Source of the DNA: Chara braunii
Taxonomy: Eukaryota > Streptophyta > Charophyceae > Charales > Characeae
Length of the DNA stretch: 64,000 nucleotides
Direction of reading: 5' to 3'
NCBI GenBank assembly: GCA_003427395.1
Contig: BFEA01000007.1
Location: 1,242,472-1,306,471, forward strand
Positions within the stretch are counted from its first letter, which is position 1, and each line of letters starts with the position of its first letter. Both the position numbers and the translations under genes were made by a program. Shown piece after piece: positions 46,157 to 57,849 of this stretch. The notes below the pieces were generated by a model. That model was not told where the DNA came from and searched no databases. It saw only the letters and a list, made by a program, of their open reading frames with translations.

Positions 46157-46974
46157 ATGAATCCTCACAAACAACAAGGACTGTGGACAATAAAAAGAAG
46201 TCAGGGGTTGCAAGCTCAGCCTCTGCAGATCCCGTTACGCAACCTTCCCACTGCAAAAGCCTTTTTCCTATCTAAATTTATGATTTCCTCAGAAAAAAAA
46301 GTCATTGACTTAGGGGGGGGGGGGGAATCTAAGATTAAAACCTACCCGTCACAAAAAATTCAGGAACATGATGCTACCTATCAAGCTCATTCTAACAACT
46401 GGGTTTTCTATGATGACGTCGCCTACACATCAACAAATGAAAAAATCAAATGGATCTGTAAGCGGCTCTCAGCCTCTAAGGGCAGTTATGAAGCAATGAA
46501 TGAGGACGGTGGACAGCGGATGCCACACATGAAGGGTGGGTCTATGTGGAAAGCACAAGGAAAGGAGAACCATCCAAAGGATGGACATGGGAAAGAGAGA
46601 GAGAGCCCAATTTGGAATCAAAACCTTCGGAGAGTTGAGTTCCACGAGAATTGGCCAGTAAGTCACAGTCACATAGTAAAGGTGCAGGGGATGTATCTCA
46701 GGGACAAACTAGTAGTGTCATGGGTGCACGGAGTGGGACTATGCAGGACTATGTTGGTGATTCTATAGGTAATCAAAGGGGAGCAGCGCAGAGACAGTTG
46801 CCCTTGCCAACGGAAAATCCCCAAGGACAGAATTCTGCAACGAATCTAGAGGGACGAGATGCACACAGAATGGCTAGCCAAGGAACAGGATGGGTCCAAA
46901 TAAGTCAGAAAAGTATGTGGAAGCCAATTAATCGCGGCCCATCAGCCAGGTCCAAATCCAGCAGAATATATTGA
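46157..46974 (+). other. Protein-like relic, two overlapping frames
   Basis: 46157-46768 and 46651-46974 give Lys/Gly/Gln-rich sequence with no recognised domain. A poly-G run at 46313-46324 may shift the frame. It could be a decayed LINE ORF1 or host exon; I cannot decide. 45560-46150 upstream holds only poly-T and short hairpins such as 45862-45888. Confidence 0.25.
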
Positions 46975-47069
46975 GGGCTGACTGTTTTCTTTTTAAATAG
47001 ATCTCAGGGTTGATCATACGCGGATGGCTGATTGGTGGTCTTAAGAATGTTTTCGGACTCTTGGGATTC

Positions 47070-47350
47070 CTAGGAACTCTTCTTAGGTGGCTTCGACGCT
47101 GTTATACTCAGCGACCTGCGGCTGTTCGATGCCACAACGACGCTGGCCGGTGCTGGGGTGTTGCCCTGTGACCTGCTGACGCAGGAGTGAGGCCTGGTAG
47201 AAAGATCTGGGGATGCTTTGGGGTGGGCATTCCACGGGACAACTAAGGGTTGCTGCTGGGACGACGCTGGTTGGAGCTGGGGTGAGTTGTGTTTCCCTGT
47301 AACCCAGCAGGATGTGGGGGTGTGAGACCTGGAAGAGCTCGACAGGGAGT
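47070..47350 (-). repeat. Inverted copy of the 27.1-kb dispersed repeat
   Basis: Its reverse complement follows 27131-27395 closely (GCCCACCCCAAAGCATCCCC, then GGGCAACACCCCAGCACCGG). 47400-47955 beyond it shows no gene. Confidence 0.8.
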
Positions 47351-47961
47351 AGGAAACTGCCATTTCGTCAAAATGGACATCTTTTATTTTTTGAACGAAA
47401 TTGAAACTGAGTTTTGTGGCCGAAAACTCGTCAAAATTTGCTGTTCCTGAGGGTCCAATGTTTTACAAACGCTGGACCCCAACCTGGGGTTTGGTATGGT
47501 TGTCGGAAGACGGTGCGGCGCAGCAGCGAAAAATGACTCGCCGCAGTCAACCTCGCGCTGCGTCTAAATCGCGCCTAGGGACGTCCACAGTCATGGTCAA
47601 AGTGGACCCTAGCACGTCGGTTGGATTTCCCCTGAGCCGAAATCAAGGGAAAGACGACGCGACAGTACGATCCTCCGGAGACCTAAATCGTCCCCGTTGG
47701 ACTGGACCGATGCGACCGTAATGGGCCAATTAGTGGGGTCCGGTCCAAACGGCACCTGAAACGGGCCGTTAGTGAGATATTCAAGTTTGACCGGACCGAC
47801 ACGGGCGCATAACTTGGCCAGAAAAGGAACGGCCCTAAGAAGTCATATAGATGAACAACCAGGCCCGAGTAATTAAGATAGGGTCATGTGCTATTTTTAG
47901 CACGGGACTGACTGTTCGTCTCCCAAAGTCGGGCCTGCACCAGTCCCGTTCTACTGACTCG

Positions 47962-48822
47962 CTAGAAAGGACGCTCTACTTCCATTGGTACTATCGTGTT
48001 TGGTCCCCGTATTGGGGCGCGATCAGCGGCACAGACCAGACAGTTGGCGACAATGTATTTGACATCATCCCGTCGGTTCTGGTCTACAGTTGCCTCCGTG
48101 ACACGTATCGCGAAATGAGCGGCCTGTTCTTCGTGAGCAGATCGGATCCAATCATATCTCTGGAATGGATGGGGAACCGTCAACCACGAACCCGATCCGT
48201 CAGTTTTACGCTTTTCCAAATGACCGTTGATCCATCGATAGTCCCGAGATCTCTCGATCGCCCTACGTCTGTCGCGTTTGGTGAGGTGACCCAATGATAA
48301 TCCCGCTAATTTCGCCAATAAAATTTTATTCGTCCAAACCTCCGCTCGTCGGTATTTTTCGTCGTATTCAGGGCTGTCCGTACGGGCGGCCTCAAATCGA
48401 ACCTCCGTGGAGAGTTTGTTCGTTCTACACAGGGGGCACCTCCACTCTTTGCTACTCGTCTGATATCGAACACAGGCCATGTGCGCACGATTGACACACG
48501 TGGCACATTCTACCCAGTCGACAAACCCGGTTTCAAAAGGATGGCAGTCGACCCCATAAGCCCGTGCAATGCACGTGCAAAAACAATAGAAATTATCGGG
48601 GAGGGTGGCAAAGAAAGTTGAGGACGTGAGAGGGGCAAAATTAGTAGGAGATGAAGGGGTTGTGGAGGCAGATGGGGTAGTGATGATGACAGAGGAAGAG
48701 AGATGAGACCGAATTGTGGAGAGGGTAGAATTAGTCGTATTGATCCTTGTGTCACTTACTGTTTGGACAAGATCTCCACTTGGCCGTACCGAGGTCCGAT
48801 ATCCTGTTCGGGTTCGTTCCAC
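47962..48822 (-). pseudogene. PHD finger, linker and truncated integrase, element 3
   Basis: An open frame of 286 codons. A Ser/Thr-rich lead (about residues 20-70) is followed by a PHD-like finger: C80-x-C82, C106-x2-C109, H114-x2-C117, C129-x2-C132 with W127 (EWRCPLC), the C4HC3 spacing. PHD fingers usually read histone H3 tails. Then a conserved linker (RRAEVWTNKILLAKL, VPHPFQRYDW), the integrase HHCC (HEEQAAHF and ANCLVCA) and the start of the core. About seven residues before RRDDVKY are deleted compared with element 2. The frame ends at TAG where element 2 has CAG (ERPFQ), and homology stops within about 25 bp, so the DDE core is gone. It overlaps the RNase H frame by 67 bp. Confidence 0.75.
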
Positions 48823-50831
48823 GGAATCACTTCCTCACTCTTTGGAACTTTCTCAGGCCGGTGCAGCCGTGTTAGTCCGTCCGCATTACCGTGTCTCTCG
48901 TGCTTCCGATGACGAATGTCAAATTCCATGCTCTGCAGCACCGTTGCCCATCGCCCGATCATGCCCGAGTAATCCTTCGATTTCTTCAGAGCCAACAGGG
49001 GCTAATGATCAGTTACCAGGGTGAACTTTCGCCTGTACAGGTAAGCACGAAAGTGACTGATTCCCCAGAGAGCCGCGTAGCATTCTCCCGTTGGAGCGGC
49101 GTAGTTGCGCTTGCAAGCGGGCACCGATTTGAACGCATACTCCACCACACTCTCGAGTCCGCTTGGTCCCACCTGGGCAAGGATCGCCGAAATTGCCTCT
49201 GGCTGCCAGTCAGTGATGATAACAAACGGTTTTTCGGGATCCGGTCTTATAAGGACCGGAGCCGAAATGAGAGCGGCCTTGAGTTTGGAAAACGCTTGAT
49301 CGCACTCCAGCGTACAGATCAACGGCTGATCTTTGCGCAGCAGATTTGTGAGGGGTCCCGCAATCTCCGCGAAGCCCTTGATAAATCTTCGGTAGTACGA
49401 GGCCAGGCCCAGAAAGGCACGAACTTGCGTAATATTTGTAGGCACCGGCGCATCCCTGACAGCTGCCACCTTTTGCGGCTCCGGTTGGAGTCCCTTGTCT
49501 GTCACCACGTGTCCCAAGAAGGAAATGGTGGTAAGAAAAAACAGACACTTCTCAAGCGCCACTTTGAAACCCGCATCTCGTAACGCGTGCAGTGCCCATT
49601 CGATGTGCTGCACGTGTCCCTCGTAGGAACTCGAATACACCAAGATGTCATCCATGTACACAATCACGCAGTAGTTGATGATGCTCTGCGCCAAACGAGT
49701 CTTCCGTACGAAGTTTTGAAAAAACATGTTCATGGCTCGCTGGAAGGTCGCGGGGGCGTTGCAGATACTCATCGGACATCGAATCCACTGCCACGTACCC
49801 TCGAAAAGCACAAACGCTGTTTTCAGACGATCTTCTTCTCGAACAAAAAGATGATGGAACCCATGGCGAACATCAAATTTGCTGAAAAATCGAGCACTCC
49901 CAATCGCATCCAACAACTCATCAATCCGGGGGAGGGGGTACACATCTTTGATCGTGATATCATTCAGCTTTCGATAATCAATGCAAATGCGAATCCCTCC
50001 GGCCTTTTTAGGCACGATTACTACGGGAAAAGACCAGGGACCTATTGCGGGTTCGATCCATCCATTAGCTTCGAACTCTTTAATCCACTGAAAAGCGATC
50101 GCTCGTTGAGCTGGCGAGTATCGATAAGGGACGCAGCTAATGGGTGGGTGGTCTCCCGTAAGAATGGCATGCTCGATCACATTAGTTAAGCCGATGTCAT
50201 TATCGTGTATGCTCAATACTTCTGCGTAACCATTTAACACACAGATTAACGACTTCCGAAGTTCCACGGGAACGTGACTCGGTAGGGTGATTGTTGATTC
50301 CCTGGAAATCTTAAGGGACATATCGACCCAATCAACCGGCCGTTCCCGCCGATCATAGACACTAGAGAAAACTGAACTACTGGTGCGAACAGAGAAGACA
50401 GTGGTTATCATCTGGGACTCAACGGGGTTGATCATCTCTGTTTCTTTGGTTTCAGCATCAGTCTCTGAACCAACCGAGGTCGATTCCACAGTTAGCCCCG
50501 TTAGGTCCGTCATTTCTTGCATCAGATCAGGTACATCACTGACCGGTGCTTCCGCCTCTTGTTTAATCAAGTCAATGGTGGCTCCTGTCGTTAGTAACGA
50601 TCTGGGCGGAAAAACAGAAACATCCAAGTACTGTTCCGTTTTTTTATAACGCGTTCGTAAGGAGAGAGCTCCTTCGTACAAGGTGTAAGGGGGTTCCAAA
50701 TCATCGGCCAGATCAAATACTTGTAATATGGGTTCCCCGAGCAGGACTGAAGGACTAACTTGGGTTATCGGAGGCGCAAGCGCGCTGTCTCCTGAATCCA
50801 CGTGGAAGCTTCGGGCAATAACAGGGCACAC
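48756..50831 (-). pseudogene. pol: Reverse transcriptase and RNase H, element 3 (one stop)
   Basis: 609 codons to TAG at about 48998-49000, where element 2 has GAG (TDHEPLL). The frame then runs on to 48756. Domains: linker 1-220; RT with IRICIDYRKLN (280-290), catalytic Asp in SKFDVRHGF (320), YMDD at 392-395; connection FLGLASYYRRFIKGFA; RNase H with D541, E583 (GECYAAL), D608 (TDH), and HGNADGLTR after the stop. Active-site residues are all intact. It ends ILSKQ, then a TAA, with the PHD frame overlapping. Only this single nonsense change separates it from a complete RT-RNase H, but the element as a whole is broken in several genes. Confidence 0.93.
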
Positions 50832-51545
50832 TTGGAATTATTTGGGAATTTCGTGTTCGAAAAGTTCGACTAGGCGCTTCCATTCATCTTTGCTAGGCAG
50901 CTCTTCTTCGTATTCCTGTTCCCCGATTCCACTATCGACGTCTGAGGAAGAACACTCCTCAGGATTAATGTATCGAATCATCCCTATTTGGGCCGTGTTA
51001 GGGGTTCATTTTATCGTTCGGGTGGAAATTCGCAAGGGAACAGTTTGAGGCTTTCCCCCAGTTTGCGTGAGCACTAGTTGTTTCGAATCGAAATGCAATC
51101 GTGCGTCCACCGCCATCGCCCAAGGCAATCCCAACAACACGGAATAGCAACGCACATCTATTACGAGCGCGTTGACGAGGACGTGCACTCGTCCGACCTT
51201 TACAACCACATTCTCAATAATGCCTACGATGTTAATTGCTTCCTCGTCGGCTGAGACATAATTGTCTTTGCTAGATTGAGGAAGAATGGATCCAAGTCGT
51301 CCTGTCTTTTATACCGTATCTAAGGATATGGCCACTGCAGAAGACCCTGTGTCGATAAGGGCGTTAAACGGCTTGCCCAAAACTTCACAATCACACTCCG
51401 CGCTCTTCCACAATACCGGTCGTGCTTGTACGCTCGATCTTTCCTGGTGGATTAGATGGGTGAGGAAACTGAGGTGCGTATCCTGGTGCAGGCGGGGAAG
51501 GCAAGAGTGGAAATGTCACAGGAGCAGGTCGAGCAGGGGCCGGGT
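50832..51545 (-). pseudogene. Aspartic protease region, element 3 (degenerate)
   Basis: 51006-51209 encodes VVKVGRVHVLVNALVIDVRC followed by YSVLLGLPWAMAV, the C-terminal half of a retropepsin-like fold, then GGKPQTVPLRI as in element 2. The active-site half lies upstream at about 51210-51400 (GKPFNALIDTGSS-like by frame) with frameshifts. 50832-51005 is an acidic linker. It follows gag on the minus strand. Confidence 0.6.
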
Positions 51546-51549
51546 TAGG

Positions 51550-52463
51550 CTAGATTAGTCTGCTCATTATCTGTTCCATCCGCTCCATATGAGCGGCCTG
51601 CATTTGGATCAAGTTGCTCATCCATTCGGACTGCTTGGTGGTGGCCGTATGGATCATCTGGGNAAGATGTAAGTTGGTTATGGCTGGCGAGGGGGGTTCG
51701 GATGAGATTCCGCTTTTGACTGTCGCGATCGGTTGATTCGCCGGGGGAGAGGAAAACGAAACAGGCGGATTATCGGAAACGATCCCATCGGGAAGGTCAT
51801 GGTCGGGGCGGGGGTAGAATCGTTCTACTGCGAGCAGCCACGATCGCCTTTTAGCCGCTACATCTCGTATGGTATCTGTGATATCCTCGTCTCCCTTACT
51901 GATATATTTTTTTGTATCAGCCAAGTCCAGCTCCAACGCTTTAGCGATGATAGCCGATAACTGGTGTGTCTTCGGCAGGACCTTTTCTGTAATTTCCCTT
52001 TCAACGTCGGACTTCGTAGGTGATCGATAAACAGATCTCGAGCGGATTTCTCGTCTCGCCCAGATTTGTCGAACGTGGTTTGAAATCGATCCACGAAATC
52101 GGGCAATAATTCCCCTGGTCCTTGTGGCCGTGTTTTGAGCACGTACCAGGCGGCATCTTCGCTGACCGTATCGAATCGGGCCAATAAGGCTTGTTTGAAA
52201 TTATTCCAATCTACCCACATATGCTTTCTAAACCAGTCATGTGATGTATTGCGGAGTAGCAAGGTAAGAACGAGGGGAAGATCACCCGCGCTGTAGCCTT
52301 GAGCTTCAACAACTTCCAACCAAGCCTCATGATGGGTATGGTTGGGGAAGAAGGGGAAAGGGGCAGGAATGCTAACGATCACTCTAGTAGCGTCTGCCAT
52401 TGGCATGGCGGGTGCAACCGCACCAGATTGAGACCTGGTCACTGAGCGATCTCGACGAGTCAC
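51550..52463 (-). pseudogene. gag: Ty3/gypsy gag, element 3
   Basis: 51858-52463 has a gag capsid core in the same position as in elements 1 and 2 but clearly diverged: HEAWLEVVEAQGYS, SHDWFRKHMWVDW, FKQALLARFD, LLPDFVDRFQTTF. A frameshift near 51950 moves the reading to 51550-51936 (AIAKALELDLADTKKYI-like, then a Ser/Pro-rich stretch and QMQAAHMERMEQIM). No CCHC knuckle is evident in the remaining sequence. One N at 51663 lies in the frame. Confidence 0.8.
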
Positions 52464-52523
52464 TTGAGGACTTCTCCTACCTCTCGCCAGTTAGACTCAC
52501 TATCATCAGAACCGACACGTGTC

Positions 52524-52536
52524 GGCTCCGATACCA
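52524..52536 (-). other. Primer-binding site (element 3)
   Basis: Minus-strand TGGTATCGGAGCC followed by GACACGTG, as in elements 1 and 2; about 60 bp upstream of gag. Confidence 0.75.
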
Positions 52537-52770
52537 ACCTCACGCCCTTGTGCTGTCTTTCGTTCGGAGTGCTAAATGTGCGGAAGGAGGCCCAAAAAAC
52601 AGCAAGATGGGGTGTGTCAAGGATTTTTGGAAATTGAGTGTGGGGACACAGACGGAACTGAAATCCCCCGTGTTGGTCCGATGAAGTAAGTCAGTTACTT
52701 TCGCGCGTCGCGGAATGCGCGAGCGGGCATGGCGCGAAAAGAGAAAAATCCAAATTCAATCCAAAAAGTA

Positions 52771-53286
52771 TTATCGAGCTTCCCACCGCGCTACGGCCCG
52801 TCGTTTAGAGCGGAAGGGCTTCGGCACGCTTCGCGTATCTCGTTTTCGGATCAAATCTCGTCGTCGCTCGCTGGTCAGTTCCGAGTCCGATGTGGAGGGT
52901 TGCAGACGCGTGGCTCTTTCCTTATGCTCGTCCTCACTCCGTATTCGGTAGTGGAAGCCCTTTGCTTCGTAGCAATCGAGACGCTGACACTCTGTGCACA
53001 GGGTCGCCACTGCCGTCCACGGAATGACGATCAGCTCGTTAAAGGGGAGCAATATTGAGTTGGGTGGAAAGTGCATGTTGATAATAACAAACCCAACCTC
53101 TACAAACCCTGAACCACAGTTTGCCGGAGGGAAGTAGTATTGCCCACCGATCTGTGCAACAGCTTCTTGTACGTCCCACGCGCATACACGTGTCCTTTCC
53201 TCGTAAGGAAAAGGCCGTGTTGATACGGGAGGTACGGGAGGTACGGGAGGTTGACGCCCGATCGGAGGGTACTTGTCAGTCCACAT
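52771..53286 (-). CDS. Leader ORF upstream of PBS, element 3 (intact)
   Basis: The only uninterrupted copy: 172 codons from ATG 53286 (MWTDKYPPIGRQPP), also open upstream to 53334. A Pro/Val-rich segment (PPVPPVPPVSTRPF) precedes the core: CAWDVQEAVAQIGG, GFVIINMHFPP, LLPFNELIVIPW, then CTECQRLDC. The C-terminal 70 residues are very basic (RRRDLIRKRD, FRSKRRAVARW). It aligns with 2585-3169 and 33608-34015. I see no known domain. A basic tail plus CxxC is compatible with RNA or DNA binding, but that is only a guess. It lies between the TATA box at 54346 and the PBS, so it would be the first ORF on the genomic RNA. Confidence 0.6.
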   Translation of the reverse strand: MWTDKYPPIGRQPPVPPVPPVSTRPFPYEERTRVCAWDVQEAVAQIGGQYYFPPANCGSGFVEVGFVIINMHFPPNSILLPFNELIVIPWTAVATLCTECQRLDCYEAKGFHYRIRSEDEHKERATRLQPSTSDSELTSERRRDLIRKRDTRSVPKPFRSKRRAVARWEAR

Positions 53287-53833
53287 ATCAATCAATTGCA
53301 AAAACCTCAAGACGTCATTAAGAAAAGAGAACACTCACGCAACGCCCAATCAATCATTTTCTACACGAGAGAGAGAAAAAAAAAAAAAACACTCATCCGC
53401 TTGATCATGCATGTAGCTAACGGACCAGCCCGCGGCTCGGGCTTAGTGATCCAACGCGACGTTGATCCGAGGCGCCTTGTTTCTCGAGGCCTCCCTGTGG
53501 CTCGGGTGCTGAGGTCGTGCAGCATAAGGCAGATGGCATGCGCAGTACATACAGAGCTACATATTTAAACACTCTTGCATTCTCGGACAAAGTCCCGACA
53601 ACAATCGTCTTATCAACTCCAAAAAAGGACGCATACCATACATACATTCAATGTGGAAGGTGCGAAAATGAGATATGCGCAGAGACAAAAAGGATGGATC
53701 GGAACAATACACACGCATCCACCGTTCACAAGACAAGAAGACGGGGTTCTTGCATAGGGGGACTACCCAGCAACTAATGGAAGAGTTACGGAAGAAGTTC
53801 TTTCACATAGCATGCAGACTCATTTCCATTTGA

Positions 53834-53839
53834 GAGAGA

Positions 53840-53902
<63 letters not shown>
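53834..53902. repeat. (GA)n microsatellite
   Basis: Over 30 GA units with one GAGG interruption. Confidence 0.95.
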
Positions 53903-53906
<4 letters not shown>

Positions 53907-54345
53907 CATCATTCAAAGATAGAGGAGAGAAAGGGAGATAGAAGGGGATGAGATCCAAAAAGAGGATGTTCGGCGTTGCCGCCGCACACTCACACCAGAG
54001 ATAAAGATCCGCAATCAACAAAGGCGCATTTGCCGTTAATTCCAATCATGGCCCCAGGCCAATCACTCACTCAACTCCAATCATCGATCCTCATACCCGC
54101 ACCGACGATCCCAACCGTCGTGTGCTAACTCCCACCATTGCGATCGTCACCCCGCCGACGTAAAACTCAGCGCGGTTCGCCCCGATCCCACAGTCCGTCG
54201 TGGCGATTAAGCACGCAACCGGCCAGCCTATCGTCAACCCGACAGGACTTTCCGACTCGCACCAAACACTCTGCCCAGCCACTGCTTCCCAGAAGCTGGC
54301 TTGAGAGTCGAGAACGTAAGAGAGATTTGCGGGTGCGCTTGCGGA

Positions 54346-54352
54346 ATTTATA
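54346..54352 (-). promoter_or_regulatory. TATA box of element 3 promoter
   Basis: Minus-strand TATAAAT in CGCTGCTATAAATTCCGC, placed like those of elements 1 and 2. Confidence 0.5.
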
Positions 54353-55724
54353 GCAGCGAGGAGGGGGCCAAGGGAGGGAGAATACAGGGTGAAAGTCGAA
54401 GTGTAAGAGGAGAAGCAGCAGGAGAAGACTTTGAGAGGAGCGCTTCGCGGAAGCCATATTGATGCTTCGAAACTCCAGACCAATCAAACTCATCGCGCGG
54501 TAGGGAGATCCTACCGTACCCTGCGTCTGATTGGTGGGCGAAAGTAATCGAAGGATCGACCAGACTTCACGAGCGTTGCTCGGAGAGAAGAAAAGGCGCG
54601 AGAAGTATCGCAAGACGGGTCCAAGATTCAAATGAAAGAAAGGGGAAATGGGCGCGCAAAGAACTGAGCGGGAGAGAGAAAGGGAGGGAGAAAAACAGTT
54701 ACGAGGAGGGAGGAGGAGGAAGGAAAAAAGGAGCGTGGGAGAGAGCAATGCGGGGGACAGTTGCATGCATGGCGCCGTCTACAAAAAGAACAAAAGAAAA
54801 AGGCAACAAAACAGTTACAGCTTGCCTACGTCCTAAACCAATTCAAAATTGAAATCACCATATCCGCGCGCGAAAGAGCAACGCGGGAAAAGAAAGTCCG
54901 AAGCCTATTCGTATCTTTGCAAAATTCCGAGAGTTTTCCCGACGTGACCGAGAACATTCACACACAAAAAGGACACGTCGAAGTTCTGGTTATCCCGGAA
55001 ATCCCAACTGTCGGACCCAATTCCCAGTGCACTCGCTAAGGCGCACGTAAATTCCCAAGTATTTCCCGAATTGCAAAACGAAAAAGCAGAACCCAAGAAT
55101 CGAAAAAGCTTCCAAAAGATGGGGGCCAAGAAATGCGGCACCCGAAATCAAGAAAACGAAGCGGGGTTTTTATGGGGTTGGTATGATACAAGCAAAAGAA
55201 AGGGTACGAAAGATAGCACGGGTCCAGGAGGTAGTTCGTCGCAGTCCAGCTGCCACCAGTAGAGCGTGACACATTTTTCAAGGACGACCCCAAATTTTTA
55301 GTTGCCACTAGCGCGACTTTTTTTTTTGAGGACGAGAACTCTTTTTCCAGGGGCACCAGGGTGGAGACTTCCCGTTTCCTGGGCCTCCAACCTTTGAAGT
55401 CCACAGATGGACTGCAGGGGGTGGGGGGTGCAGGGTCGGGGGAATGGTTCTTATGGGTTGTCCTGGGTCTGTGGGTCAGGTGACCCAGGCCTAACGTTCA
55501 CCCGCTTGTCACCCACCCATTCGGGTGACCCTGGCCTAACATTGACCCGCCCGTCACCCACCCAGGCTTGCTCGCCTTGACCCACCCTCATCCTACCCAT
55601 GCCAGCTTATCAAGACCCACACCTGACCCAATGCCTCGTGGGTGGGGTGGGTGCAGGTGGGTGTGGGTCTGGGTACCCGTTGCTCATCTCTGGTGTGTTT
55701 TAAAAAAAAGACAAAAAGGCAAAT

Positions 55725-57330
55725 AACTGGAATTTTTCTGATCCTGAGGCTGTGTGGAATGATGCTATACTGATGTGCCCATTCACATCCAAACCTGCTG
55801 GTAAGACCAGGACTGGTGTTCTCAAGGAATGGGGGAGTATGCTTCCCCAACTCCGTGAGGACCCCATCTCCCGAGATCCTTAACATCTGTCTCTTTGAAA
55901 AATCCTGCGACCAGGACAAGACCAGACTTCCGTTCTCAGTGGCGAAATCTGCAGGCAACTTCCGCCTCAGCTGGTTGCAATGGGGTATTTGGCAAATGAA
56001 GCACATCTGTGATGATGATCATAAGGCATGGAAAATAGAGAACGATCTGAGACCGACACTCACGGGCCTAAACCATACACAGGCACACTTGTCGGCCTTG
56101 ACACAAGCCATCCCAGCCAAATGGGTCACCGCACTATCTTAGGTTGGGGACATCTTCAAAGAGCAACAATGGTGTAGCGGACATCTTTTTCAGAATAGAG
56201 AAGATTAATGAAGACGGCTCTCCGGAGGCTTCAGAATAGTCTCTGAGGGACTCAAAGTTGACTCAGATCAAGGATCCAACACGTATCTCACTTGCAGGAT
56301 GGGAAGTAGTCAAGGTCACACAGAAGAAATCATCGAACAACTCGCCGTTCTTCCAGGTGGTCATGCAGGCTCTCCCTATAGGGAGCTGGAAGGTTGATGT
56401 GTGCAAGCATGGATGGTTGGTATCCAATGGGACCGGTACCTCAACCAAGGTCCCGATCTCAGAATACTCTGCTAAAGTGGGCTAGAGCTTCCACTCAGAG
56501 GCCCAAACACTGCAAGCAGGGCTCTCCTTCAGTTGGCAGCAAAAGTCTTCCACACTTAACCTCCACCCTCTTTCAACTAAGTGGCTTCTATTTTTCATTC
56601 ACATTCTCCTCTCTTCAATAGAAACTAAAATAGGAGGCTTACAATGGTTACATCTACACTCTTGCACTCCCACCGCTCTTTGGTGCTCAGAAAATATCAG
56701 TGTTGTTTGTGACATCTGCCCCCACCAAAGTCTAGAAGATTGGTTGCATTTGGTGGGAATGTATCATTGCCAGGGGATTCTGGGACCTACTTGATAAATG
56801 CTGGTCCCAAGCCTACAATGTAACAGACTTCTGGAGCCAAAGCATGGTTTTCACAGGTAGAGTGAAACCAGACCTATAAAAACAGCAGGCCGGAAAGGTT
56901 TCTCAGTTCTTGAGAGCTAGGGCCTTCTGACAGATATGGATAGTCAGGAAAAATAGAAGACTTTCTCAATACAAGAACCCCACTCCCCTCTCTGTTTGCC
57001 CAATATAAGCATGCAATGCGCCTAGACATAATGCCAGACTGGGGATAAAAATTAGGAACAACTCTACTTCTACAGACTTGGCTAGAGGTATTTTGGAAAA
57101 AGTGGACCCTTTCCTTTCAATGGGCAACTATTTCCGAATCAGGTAGTTCACTCTACCCAGATCTACTGTGGGATATTCCCTCCATCAGGCCTTGTTCAGA
57201 AAGTTCCATTAGGCAGCGGTTTTGTTGCTGAGACTCTGAGAGGGCCTGATGTCGAGAAGGAGCTCAACAGTCGTTCTCTTTACCTCACGATATCCTCCTT
57301 TGCATTTCAGTATGTGATCACTTCTAGTGG
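55725..57330 (+). pseudogene. Decayed LINE 3' portion (post-RT region)
   Basis: Shifting plus-strand frames with features of plant L1-type LINEs downstream of RT: GVLKEWGSMLPQLREDPIS, then AKSAGNFRLSWLQWGIWQ, then LTQAIPAKWVTAL, then a C-terminal zinc-knuckle-like CDIC followed by CIWWECIIARGFWDLL, and finally LRARAF.QIWIVRKNRR. The matching RT core is absent to the left. Multiple stops and frameshifts. The assignment rests on motif order, not a search. Confidence 0.5.
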
Positions 57331-57849
57331 TGCTCTCAATTTTAGTTGTTTTCTCTGAATATTCTTTTTTTTTTTCTTCTTTTCTTTTTCTTTTTAAAAG
57401 TCCAAGGTGTTGTAGAGGCCAGTCACTGAGTACACAGTGATCACGTGGAGCTGTGAGCCACGGGTGTCCAGGAATACAGGAATATGAGACCACCTCCCAT
57501 CCCATCCTCACGTCAATACTCCTAGCGCACCCCCTATCCCACTATCCGGCCTCAGTGTGACCAGCACTCAGGACCATTGCCCTACCATTGGGTAGGCAAC
57601 TTGGACCGCACAGCAGTGATAGGCACCAGGGCTGATAAGCTGCCCAGCCCTGGTGGAAGCGGAATCAGACGAACCTTGTCGAACGGGAACTTCGGACGCC
57701 AGGCCCAGACAATCTACCACAGGTCCCAATATATGGCCACCAGACAGTTCTATCCGGATGTCAGTAGGAACTGCACCCAATGGCACCCTATTCAACCAAC
57801 CTGAACCTACTGCAAATACTAGACCCTTTTATCCAGTGACTAGAGCCCC

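Larger units (their letters stand above)
53290..55260 (-). other. Promoter/leader (LTR-like) region of element 3
   Basis: No gene. 54100-54480 resembles the element 1 promoter region (CACAGTCCGYCGTGGC and GTCACCCCGC). A (GA)n array lies between promoter and leader ORF, as a shorter (CT)n does in element 1. The outer edge is undefined. Confidence 0.45.

Noticed and set aside
48730-48830. Programmed frameshift between RNase H and the PHD-integrase frame
   Set aside because: The overlap is real, but the shift direction differs between elements 2 and 3 and no shared slippery site is visible; indels are as likely.
48891-49583. 230-codon plus-strand ORF
   Set aside because: Antisense of RNase H of element 3.
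49587-50189. 200-codon plus-strand ORF
   Set aside because: Antisense shadow of the element 3 reverse transcriptase.
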